Below, piece after piece: positions 36,345 through 43,660 of a DNA stretch of 64,000 bases. The first letter of the stretch is position 1. Each line of letters opens with the position of its first letter. Source of the stretch: Brucella intermedia LMG 3301 (GTDB lineage Bacteria > Pseudomonadota > Alphaproteobacteria > Rhizobiales > Rhizobiaceae); NCBI RefSeq assembly GCF_000182645.1, contig NZ_ACQA01000002.1, positions 1,731,001-1,795,000 on the forward strand, written 5' to 3'. The translations under genes and the position numbers were made by a program. The notes under the pieces are model-generated. The model did not search any database, was not told where the DNA came from, and saw only the letters and a program-made list of their open reading frames with translations.

Positions 36345-37337
36345 ATGACGCAGTCTAAAGCCCTGCTTCTGGGGGTGGGTCTCAGCGCCGCAATCGCACC
36401 TCAAACCAGCCTCAAGCAATCACGGCAGTTCTGGACGGAGCTGACAAAATCGTTCGATGGTGCCGTTACATTTCTGACACTGGAAGATGAGTTTGCACAC
36501 AAGGGCGGCGATGGGCTGGACGCCCTCTTGCTGGCAAACTGGCTTGCACCGCGTCTTAGCAATATTGGTGTCATCGCCGGTGCGCCGCTGAATTTTCTGG
36601 AACCTTTCCACCTTTCGACCGCCATTGCGACGCTCGATTATGTCAGCGAAGGGCGTGCTGGACTTCTTGTCCAGTGGCTCACAAACCAGCGCAATCTGGA
36701 AGCCAGCAAAGCGCTGGGTGCATTGGATGGTTATCCTTCGCTTGATCAACAGGCGCTTAAAACGGACACTCAAGACGCAATCGAAGTTATTCGGAGGCTT
36801 TGGGATAGCTGGGAAGACGATGCCGTTATCCATGACAAGAAAACGCAACGTTTTCTGGATGCATCCAAACTGCATTACATCAACTTTGAAAGCGACAATT
36901 TCAGGGTTCTTGGGCCTTCGATCACCCCGCGTCCACCGCAGGGCCAGCCGATTGTAGCGGCCGCACTTTCAAACCTTGATGAGCTGAACATCGCTCGCAG
37001 TGCGGATGTGGTTTTTGTTCCAGCAGATGAACAGCTTATCAGAGCTGCGGGCGCATCCGTGCATGATCGCCCGGCGCCGTTTGTCGTCACCGACATCACG
37101 CTTTCTGACAAACCGAGTGTTCAGCAAATAATTGATGCGGTTACTGAGAGCCAAAAGTTGGGCGCTTCAGGCATACGGTTGCTCTTGTCTGATCCGCAAT
37201 CGCAAAGCGATTTCGTTCTCAAAGAACTGCTGCCCGCATTGCAGGTTCACAAGCTCGTTCACAACGGCGAAGGCACTACGCTGCGAGCGCGGTTCGGTTT
37301 GCCGGAAGCAATCAATCGTTACTCCACAGCCGCATGA
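36345..37337 (+). CDS. shortened NtaA-type LLM protein (LLM E)
   Basis: 330 residues, about 100 shorter than full NtaA-branch enzymes. Family blocks recognisable: FHLSTAIATLDYVSEGRAG, IRRLWDSWEDDAVIHDKKTQ, INFESDNFRVLGPSITPRPP and QGQPIVAAALSNLDEL. The normally conserved LSGGRAGWNxVTS segment at the flavin site reads VSEGRAGLLVQWLTNQ, and the central part after residue 230 is much reduced. It may be a non-catalytic paralog or partner subunit of a neighbouring LLM. It overlaps the next frame by four bases at its stop. Confidence 0.82.
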   Translation: MTQSKALLLGVGLSAAIAPQTSLKQSRQFWTELTKSFDGAVTFLTLEDEFAHKGGDGLDALLLANWLAPRLSNIGVIAGAPLNFLEPFHLSTAIATLDYVSEGRAGLLVQWLTNQRNLEASKALGALDGYPSLDQQALKTDTQDAIEVIRRLWDSWEDDAVIHDKKTQRFLDASKLHYINFESDNFRVLGPSITPRPPQGQPIVAAALSNLDELNIARSADVVFVPADEQLIRAAGASVHDRPAPFVVTDITLSDKPSVQQIIDAVTESQKLGASGIRLLLSDPQSQSDFVLKELLPALQVHKLVHNGEGTTLRARFGLPEAINRYSTAA

Positions 37338-37354
37338 GCGAAGGAACCGGGAAA

Positions 37355-38620
37355 ATGACAAAGCTGAAGCAGGTTATTCTTGGAGCGCAATTTCCGGGCG
37401 TCAACAATTTCACCGTATGGAGTGATCCGGCAGCGGGTAGCCAGATCGAGTTCTCGTCGTTCAAGCATTTTGCCGAAACGGTTGAGCGCGGGAAGTTTGA
37501 TTTCATCTTTCTTGCGGAAGGCTTGCGCGTGCGCGAGCAAAAGGGAAAGCTTCACGAGCTTGATGTTGCTGGCCGTCCCAATACGCTGGCTATTCTTACC
37601 GCGCTCGCTGCGATCACCGAAAATGTGGGGCTGATCGGCACACTGACGACCACGTTCAACGAGCCTTATGCGCTTGCGCGGCAGCTGGCGACCTTTGACA
37701 CTCTCTCCGGCGGGCGGGCTGGCTGGAATGTGGTGACATCGCCAGGCGCGTTTACTGGCGCAAACTTCCGGCGTGGCGATCATTTGCCTTTCAAGGAGCG
37801 CTATGAGCGCGCGCGAGAATTTATCGACGCCGCGCAGAGAATATGGGCTGGCGGCGATTTTGCTTTTAAGGGCAAGCATTTCGACATCGCCGGTCGCTCA
37901 GATCTGGTGCCGCCACAAGGCGCGCCGGTCATTGCGCAGGCGGGCGACTCGCAGGAAGGGCGGGAACTTGCCGCAAGCCACGCTGATGTCATCTACTCCC
38001 GTCACGGAACGCTGGAAGCAGGGCAGGCGTTCTACCGCGATGTGAAGAAGCGTTTGGCTGGCTACGGGCGCAGCCCGAATTCACTCAAAATTCTCCCGGG
38101 AGCAACCTTTGTCCTTGGTGACACGCAAGAGGATGCGGAGGAAAAGCTGCGCGAAATCCGTTTGCAGCAGGTCAGCCCGAAATCCGCGATCACCTTTCTG
38201 GAGCAGGTGTGGAACCGCGATCTTTCCGCTTACGATCCAGATGGGCCGTTGCCGGAACTGGAGCCGGATGTTGCGCATGAGCAGCTGGCTTTGGGTCGTG
38301 CAGCACGCTACGATGACCGCATTGAAACCGCTCGAACATGGCGCGAGTTGGCAGAGCGGGAAAAGCTCAGCATTCGTGACCTTATTATCAAAGTAACAGC
38401 GCGTCAGCAGTTTGTCGGCACCCCGCAGACAATTGCCGAGGAAATCAACGCCTATGTGCAAGCGGATGCGGCAGATGGGTTCGTGTTTGCGCCCCATCTC
38501 ACGCCTGGTGGCTTCGACGAATTTGTCGAGAAAGTCGTTCCAATTCTTCAGGAAAAAGGCGTGCTTCGTGGCGAGTATACCGGAGAAACACTGAAAGAAA
38601 ATCTCGGCTTGTCAGCGTGA
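37355..38620 (+). CDS. NtaA/DmoA-type flavin-dependent monooxygenase (LLM F)
   Basis: 421 residues from the ATG at 37355, which has GAAGGAACC at the proper distance; another ATG at 37334 overlaps the previous stop and is possible. NtaA-branch blocks: FDFIFLAEGLRVREQKGKL, LAILTALAAITENVGLIGTL, ATFDTLSGGRAGWNVVTSPG, FKGKHFDIAGRSDLVPPQGA and QAGDSQEGRELAASHADVIY. All hallmark segments are conserved, so it should be catalytic. Last gene of the plus-strand GNAT-LLM operon. Confidence 0.88.
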   Translation: MTKLKQVILGAQFPGVNNFTVWSDPAAGSQIEFSSFKHFAETVERGKFDFIFLAEGLRVREQKGKLHELDVAGRPNTLAILTALAAITENVGLIGTLTTTFNEPYALARQLATFDTLSGGRAGWNVVTSPGAFTGANFRRGDHLPFKERYERAREFIDAAQRIWAGGDFAFKGKHFDIAGRSDLVPPQGAPVIAQAGDSQEGRELAASHADVIYSRHGTLEAGQAFYRDVKKRLAGYGRSPNSLKILPGATFVLGDTQEDAEEKLREIRLQQVSPKSAITFLEQVWNRDLSAYDPDGPLPELEPDVAHEQLALGRAARYDDRIETARTWRELAEREKLSIRDLIIKVTARQQFVGTPQTIAEEINAYVQADAADGFVFAPHLTPGGFDEFVEKVVPILQEKGVLRGEYTGETLKENLGLSA

Positions 38621-38940
38621 TCACCAAATGCAATTGGTAGCAGCGCAATCGCGTCACCCTACATTCATAGTATTGCCAGCAAAAGGGCGAAGCGCACGGA
38701 CGGGAAACCAGTTCACCGGACTGATTTCTGGTCCTGCTTCGATGCGTCGGATAATGCGTAAAACGATGAATTAGAGCGGTTCCCGTGAACCTGTTTTTTG
38801 ACCGGACCCGCTTTCACTCTGTTTTAGCTGTAGGCTTTAATTTTCTACAAAGTCAGTAGAATATAGAAAGTGCATTCTCGGCCAATCTTCCGGTCGCTGC
38901 TACCGTGCAGGGAATGGTAAATCGGGAGTAAAATACAGAC
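38621..38940. other. intergenic: palindromic repeat and regulatory sequence
   Basis: 320 bases. A partial palindromic repeat occupies about 38773-38811 (AGAGCGGTTCC with GGACCCGCT), related to the repeat at 18415. Downstream, TAGAATATAGAA (38857-38868) lies 73 bases before the flavin reductase start. No gene seen in the first 150 bases. Confidence 0.5.
38773..38811. repeat. partial palindromic repeat (Bru-RS-like)
   Basis: Starts with AGAGCGGTTCCCGT, the same as the repeat at 18415, and its right arm GGACCCGCTTT is an imperfect complement. The second hairpin seen in the 18415 copy is absent. It separates the GNAT-LLM operon from the flavin reductase gene. Confidence 0.5.
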
Positions 38941-39501
38941 ATGGGATCAACGGTTACATATCTCCGCGAAAGTATTGAGCAATATATCGAAGAACCGGTA
39001 GATATCGAAGTTTCTCCAGGTGAGCTCAAGGCAGCAATGCGTCAGCTTGCAGGCGGCGTGAGTGTTGTTACAGCGGGTTTCGATGAGGGGCGCACCGGGG
39101 CGACTGTAACGTCAGCCACTGCGCTTTCGGTTGAGCCGCCTACGATTATCGTAAACATTAATCGGGGTTCGTCGGTCTGGACGGCGATTAGTCGCCATAA
39201 CCATTTCTGCGTGAATGTGCTGTCTTCCGGCCAGCAGTCCATTGCCGATCGTTTCGCTGGCAAGGGTGGCATCAAGGGCGTTGAACGCTATGCGGATGCT
39301 GATTGGTATGCGCTCGAAAGCGGTGCGCTGGCTCTTGCCGGTGCGTTGGCTTCGGTTGATTGCGCCGTGGAAGATGTCATCGAGCGGCATACCCATGCGA
39401 TCGTGATCGGGCGCGTTCTGAAGATCGTCACCGGCTCAGGTGATCCTCTCCTCTATCACAATGGGGGCTATCGCCTTCTCGATGCGCTCTCAGGCACTTA
39501 G
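38941..39501 (+). CDS. flavin reductase (FMN-binding split barrel)
   Basis: 186 residues of the HpaC/DszD-like flavin reductase family: LKAAMRQLAGGVSVVTAGFD, GATVTSATALSVEPPTIIV, NHFCVNVLSSGQQSIADRFA and a final LLYHNGGYRLL. Such enzymes reduce free FMN with NAD(P)H and hand it to two-component monooxygenases. It is the only flavin reductase in the window, so it probably serves several of the seven LLM enzymes. The last 12 bases overlap the convergent Rrf2 gene. Confidence 0.9.
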   Translation: MGSTVTYLRESIEQYIEEPVDIEVSPGELKAAMRQLAGGVSVVTAGFDEGRTGATVTSATALSVEPPTIIVNINRGSSVWTAISRHNHFCVNVLSSGQQSIADRFAGKGGIKGVERYADADWYALESGALALAGALASVDCAVEDVIERHTHAIVIGRVLKIVTGSGDPLLYHNGGYRLLDALSGT

Positions 39502-39954
39502 CTGCGCCCATGCGGGTGCAGAACCATCATCTTCCAGCCCGCCATTGCGTGCAAACTGTTCGAGCGTCATTGTATCAAGAACGCCAGCTATTGCTTCGCG
39601 CACCAGCAGCATGGAACGGCGAACCTGACAAGCGCGATGATCCTCGCAATCGTCGCATGGCTCGTAGGCCGTGCGGCTGGCGCAGCGGATTGGCGCCAGC
39701 GGCCCATCGAGAACGCGGACGACTTGCCCGATGGTAATTTCGGATGCCGGTTTGGAAAGACTGTAACCGCCGCCGGGACCTTTCTTCGACCGGAGAATCC
39801 CGTCATTGCGCAACTCCAGCAGGATGGCGTCGAGAAACTTCTTGGAAATATTGTTCCGAGCGGCAATTTCCGCGACAAAGGCGCTTTCACCCGGCGCAAG
39901 CGCCGCGAGGTGAGCCAGAGCCTTCAAACCATACTTGCCCTTCTTGGTGAGCAT
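39490..39954 (-). CDS. Rrf2-family transcriptional regulator
   Basis: 154 residues from the ATG at 39954 (MLTKKGKYGLKALAHLA), with another ATG two codons earlier. Winged-helix DNA-binding domain: FVAEIAARNNISKKFLDAIL and KGPGGGYSLSKPASEITIGQ. A cysteine cluster, C-x8-C-x2-C-x6-C (CASRTAYEPCDDCEDHRAC), could hold an Fe-S cluster or sense thiols. Rrf2 members include CymR, the cysteine-metabolism repressor of Bacillus, and IscR. Its convergence with the flavin reductase and position in the middle of the LLM island make it the likely local regulator; the ligand is unproven. Confidence 0.88.
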   Translation of the reverse strand: MLTKKGKYGLKALAHLAALAPGESAFVAEIAARNNISKKFLDAILLELRNDGILRSKKGPGGGYSLSKPASEITIGQVVRVLDGPLAPIRCASRTAYEPCDDCEDHRACQVRRSMLLVREAIAGVLDTMTLEQFARNGGLEDDGSAPAWAQLSA

Positions 39955-40505
39955 GTGCACTCCGCCGATGTTTCGCCAGGCTGCTTTTGCATGAAATCGA
40001 GAGAATTAATAGCCTACCGTAATTGGCCGAGTGTCGCAGTAGCGCGGGTTTGGCCGATTTCGCACGGTGAGGGCGACATATAATAATAAAGCAGAGACGA
40101 TGATTATCGCGCTTCAATGATGAAACGGAGCAACGCGATGATGAAGATGCAGGTATAGCTCGTATCGATGTTTGAAAGGGGCGCTGAGCGCTCTGCCTCA
40201 AGGATGAGACGCCTCGATATCCGCGTTTTTCAGTCTGCCTTTCCTGAACCCGTTACCCCGCAAAAAAGAACGATCTCACAATCTCTCTCCCCGATTGGCT
40301 CCATTCTATTCTGCACCGCACCGCTTCAGGCTGCCTCGCAATTTCAAAGTATATAAAAATTATAGAATTACTTTTCTTACGGATGCGCGAGTGTGTGTTT
40401 AGGCTGTTTCAGATGGAAAATGGCAAGTCGCTCGGTGCGATTGCGGCGCCACCGGGAGCCCCGAGATAGACGCCTGGCGTCGGAACACTTCCTTGGAGAA
40501 ATGAC
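39955..40505. promoter_or_regulatory. regulatory region upstream of LLM G operon
   Basis: About 550 bases between the divergent Rrf2 and LLM G genes. It holds the motif TATAGAATTA (40361-40370) and, nearer the start, a leader with hairpins: CTCGG pairing with CCGAG around 40434-40465, then GACGCC-t-GGCGTC (40470-40482). No coding motif was seen in the first 350 bases. The hairpins resemble a structured leader, but none matches a riboswitch class that I recognise. Confidence 0.4.
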
Positions 40506-41855
40506 ATGAGTGGACGAAAACAAATCACGTTTGGCGTCATGCTGCAGGGGCCTGGCAGTCATATGAACGCATGGAAGCATCCCAGCGGCCCTGCCGATGC
40601 GAGCACCAATTTCGAGTTTTTCGTCAATGCCGCACGCAAGGCGGAGGCAGCAGGGATCGCTTTTGCGTTCGTTGCTGATGGACTTTACATCAATGAGCAG
40701 TCGATACCGCATTTTCTCAATCGTTTCGAACCGATTTCGATCCTTTCGGCACTCGCGGCCTCCACATCGAAAATTGGCTTGGTCGGCACCGTATCGACGT
40801 CCTACAGCGACCCGTTCACCATTGCACGCCAGTTTGCGTCACTTGATCTTATCTCCGGCGGACGCGCCGGATGGAATGCAGTCACGTCACCGCTGGAAGG
40901 CTCAGGCCGCAATTACGGGCGCCCGCATCCCGAGCATGAATTGCGCTATGAAATAGCAGACGAATATCTCGACGTCATCAAAGGGCTATGGGATTCCTGG
41001 GATGACGATGCCTTCGTCCGCGATCGCGAAAACGGTGTCTATGTCGACAAGAATAAGTTACATCGCATCAATCACAAAGGGCGCTTTTTCAATGTCGAAG
41101 GCCCGCTGAATATCAGTCGCTCCAGGCAGGGGCAGCCGGTGGTGTTTCAGGCTGGATCGTCGGATTCCGGCATCCGGCTTGCCGGTAAACATGCCGATGC
41201 AGTGTTTACGAACGGCACCAAGATTGAGGACGTGCGATCCTTCTACAGGCAGGTAAAGCAAAGCGCGGTCGCTCAAGGCCGCAGTTCTTCTGATGTTGGG
41301 ATTTTTCCCGGTATCGGCCCAATTGTCGGGCGTACGCAGGAAGAAGCAGAGGAGAAGTATCAAGCCATCCGTAATCTGGTTTCGGTTGATGAGGCGCTGC
41401 TTTATCTCGGTCGCTTCTTCGACCATCACGATTTCAGCATCTATCCGCTCGACGAGCCTTTCCCTGAACTCGGTGAAATCGGCAAGAACAGTTTCCGCGC
41501 CACGACAGATCGCATCAAGAAGACGGCAAGGGAAACCGGTGCCACATTACGCGAGATCGCACTCGATGTCGCGACACCACGCACTGCCTTCATTGGAACT
41601 GCGGACGCTATCGCCAATGAACTGATCAATTGGGTGGAAAGCGAAGCTGCCGATGGTTTCATTCTCGGCTTTCCCGTCATTGCGGAAGGTCTCGACGATT
41701 TCATTCAACATGTACTGCCGATCCTGGAAAAGCGGGGCTATTTCAACCCGGAACTGCCCGGTGAAACGCTCCGCGATCATCTTGGGCTGCCGTTCCGCGA
41801 AAGCCGTTATTCGTCGGCTGTGGATCAACCGGTAAACAAGGCTGCGCGGGCCTGA
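40506..41855 (+). CDS. NtaA-type monooxygenase, candidate N-acetyl-S-substituted-cysteine oxygenase (LLM G)
   Basis: 449 residues behind TTGGAGAA. Full set of NtaA-branch blocks: IAFAFVADGLYINEQSIPHF, LSALAASTSKIGLVGTVSTS, ASLDLISGGRAGWNAVTSPL, HKGRFFNVEGPLNISRSRQG and QAGSSDSGIRLAGKHADAVF. First gene of a tight unit with an M20 deacylase, a GNAT enzyme and an amino-acid importer, the composition of the B. subtilis yxe and ytm operons whose LLM enzymes (YxeK/YtnJ type) cleave the C-S bond of N-acetyl-S-(2-succino)cysteine. The same reaction type is inferred here; the S-substituent is not known. Confidence 0.87.
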   Translation: MSGRKQITFGVMLQGPGSHMNAWKHPSGPADASTNFEFFVNAARKAEAAGIAFAFVADGLYINEQSIPHFLNRFEPISILSALAASTSKIGLVGTVSTSYSDPFTIARQFASLDLISGGRAGWNAVTSPLEGSGRNYGRPHPEHELRYEIADEYLDVIKGLWDSWDDDAFVRDRENGVYVDKNKLHRINHKGRFFNVEGPLNISRSRQGQPVVFQAGSSDSGIRLAGKHADAVFTNGTKIEDVRSFYRQVKQSAVAQGRSSSDVGIFPGIGPIVGRTQEEAEEKYQAIRNLVSVDEALLYLGRFFDHHDFSIYPLDEPFPELGEIGKNSFRATTDRIKKTARETGATLREIALDVATPRTAFIGTADAIANELINWVESEAADGFILGFPVIAEGLDDFIQHVLPILEKRGYFNPELPGETLRDHLGLPFRESRYSSAVDQPVNKAARA

Positions 41856-41867
41856 GGAGCCGGTTTC

Positions 41868-43067
41868 ATGGATGTTACCTCCCGACCCCGCAACAGGCTT
41901 GATGCCGCGAGAGAAGCCATTGCCGCGCATCTCGATGAATTCATAGCGCTTCGCCATGACATACATCAGTATCCGGAGCTCGCTTTCCATGAGCATCGCA
42001 CGAGTCGTCTCGTTGCGTCAAAACTCGCCTCCTGGGGTTATGACGTCACGACGGGAATTGCGAGAACCGGCGTGGTAGCGACCTTGCCCCGGGGGGAAGG
42101 TCGGCGCCGTCTCGCGATCCGGGCAGATATGGATGCTCTGCCGATAGAAGAGGCGACGGGGCTTGACTACGCCAGCCGAAACAAGGGTGTGATGCACGCT
42201 TGCGGCCATGACGGGCACACGACGATCTTGCTCGCCGCCGCACGATATCTGGCCGAGGAGGGCGATTTCAGCGGTACGCTCGATCTTGTCTTTCAACCAG
42301 CAGAGGAAATCGGCGCCGGAGCGCGCAAGATGATAAGCGAAGGGCTTTTCGAGCAGTTTCCCGTCGATGCGGTGTTCGGATTGCACAACTGGCCGGGTGT
42401 CACTGCTGGACGTTTCGGGTTTGTCAACGGACCGGCTATGGCATCCGTGGACAAGGCTGTCATCAAGATCGTCGGCAAGGGTGGTCATGGAGCTGAACCG
42501 CACAATGCTGTCGACCCTGTTGTCGCCGCTGCGTCTCTCATAACTGCCTTGCAGAGTATTGTTTCGCGCAATGTCGATCCGCGTGAAATGGCGGTTGTCA
42601 CGGTTGGCTCCATCCATGGCGGCGAAGCTTCAAACGTCATTCCTGGTTCGGTGGAACTGCAACTGACGATCCGTTCCTACAGCGAAGAGGTGCGGCGCGG
42701 ATTGCAAGTACGTATCCCGGCGCTTGCTCGCGCTCAGGCTGAAAGTTTTGGTGGCGTTGCGGAGGTCGATTATAGGTTGGGCTTTCCTTCTGTCATCAAT
42801 CCGGTTGAGGAGACCGCATTCGCCCGCAAGGTTGCAGCCGATGCGTTCGGGGATGATGTCCTGGAGGGCGCATTTGCGCCGCGCACTGCCAGCGAGGATT
42901 TTGCTTTCTTGTTGCAGGCAAAGCCTGGCAGCTATCTCTTCATCGGTAACGGCGACAGCGCGCCGCTGCACAGTGCCGAATACAACTTCAACGATCAGAT
43001 CATCGCGCCAGCCGCTCTCTATTGGGTGCAGCTCGCCGAAGCCTTTCTCAATGAAAACAGACGGTGA
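41868..43067 (+). CDS. M20-family amidohydrolase, candidate N-acyl-cysteine deacylase
   Basis: 399 residues, typical HipO/YxeP size. Metal-binding motifs: HDIHQYPELAFHEHRTS, then ADMDALPI (metal Asp), HACGHDGHT (metal Cys/His), QPAEEIGAGA (Glu pair) and GLHNWP. The lid domain holds GKGGHGAEPHNAVDP, which provides a catalytic-site His from the partner subunit, and the end has RTASEDFAF. In yxe/ytm-type pathways this enzyme removes the N-acetyl group to release cysteine. It starts 12 bases after LLM G and overlaps the GNAT frame. Confidence 0.9.
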   Translation: MDVTSRPRNRLDAAREAIAAHLDEFIALRHDIHQYPELAFHEHRTSRLVASKLASWGYDVTTGIARTGVVATLPRGEGRRRLAIRADMDALPIEEATGLDYASRNKGVMHACGHDGHTTILLAAARYLAEEGDFSGTLDLVFQPAEEIGAGARKMISEGLFEQFPVDAVFGLHNWPGVTAGRFGFVNGPAMASVDKAVIKIVGKGGHGAEPHNAVDPVVAAASLITALQSIVSRNVDPREMAVVTVGSIHGGEASNVIPGSVELQLTIRSYSEEVRRGLQVRIPALARAQAESFGGVAEVDYRLGFPSVINPVEETAFARKVAADAFGDDVLEGAFAPRTASEDFAFLLQAKPGSYLFIGNGDSAPLHSAEYNFNDQIIAPAALYWVQLAEAFLNENRR

Positions 43068-43072
43068 TGATG

Positions 43073-43624
43073 ATGAGCGATGTCTTTCTGTATACCAGTT
43101 CTCTTGATCCGCGTGCAAAGCCGCTCATCGATGAACTTCTGTATGAATATGACAGCCGTTACGGCACATATTTCAACGCGGAAGGTGCAGCGGCGGAAAT
43201 GAACCGCTATCCGCCCGAAGCATTTGCGCCACCCAGCGGTAATTTTTTGCTGTTGATCCGGGACGGTGAAACCATCGGCGGCGGTGCCTTCAAGGCTTTT
43301 GATGCACGTACTGCGGAGTTCAAGCGTATCTGGACCCGGTCGGATCTGCGGCGACAGGGGCTGGCGCGCAAGCTTCTCGTGGAACTGGAAGAGCAGGCAG
43401 CAAGACAGGGCTATTCCCGCATCTACCTGACGACGGGCTTTCGTCAGCCGGAAGCCGTAGGTCTCTATCTCAACAACGGGTATACGGCGCTTTTCGACAC
43501 GAGTGCAGATCCTGAAATTTACAAGACGCTGCCCTTTGAAAAGGAGATCGGCCATCTGTGCGCTCCGCTGGGGCGCGGCACTGATCATCGCATCACGGAC
43601 CGTCAACAAATCGCCAACCCGTGA
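43073..43624 (+). CDS. GNAT-family N-acetyltransferase, candidate S-substituted-cysteine N-acetylase
   Basis: 183 residues if started at the ATG at 43073, chosen because it aligns with the paralog at 34638; three in-frame starts lie just upstream (GTG 43064, ATG 43067 and 43070), overlapping the M20 stop. GNAT core: ETIGGGAFKAFDARTAEFKR, acetyl-CoA loop RRQGLARKLLVELEEQAARQ, and TTGFRQPEAVGLYLNNGYTA. Clearly homologous to the upstream-island GNAT over residues 1-165. Position between a deacylase and an amino-acid importer fits acetylation of imported substrate. Confidence 0.88.
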   Translation: MSDVFLYTSSLDPRAKPLIDELLYEYDSRYGTYFNAEGAAAEMNRYPPEAFAPPSGNFLLLIRDGETIGGGAFKAFDARTAEFKRIWTRSDLRRQGLARKLLVELEEQAARQGYSRIYLTTGFRQPEAVGLYLNNGYTALFDTSADPEIYKTLPFEKEIGHLCAPLGRGTDHRITDRQQIANP

Positions 43625-43660
43625 ATTTCATCACAGGGCTGAAGGCCAAGGAACGACCAG

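Noticed and set aside
40425..40500. SAM-II or SAH riboswitch before LLM G
   Set aside because: Hairpins are present, but the conserved core words of these classes were not found, so only a generic structured leader is reported.
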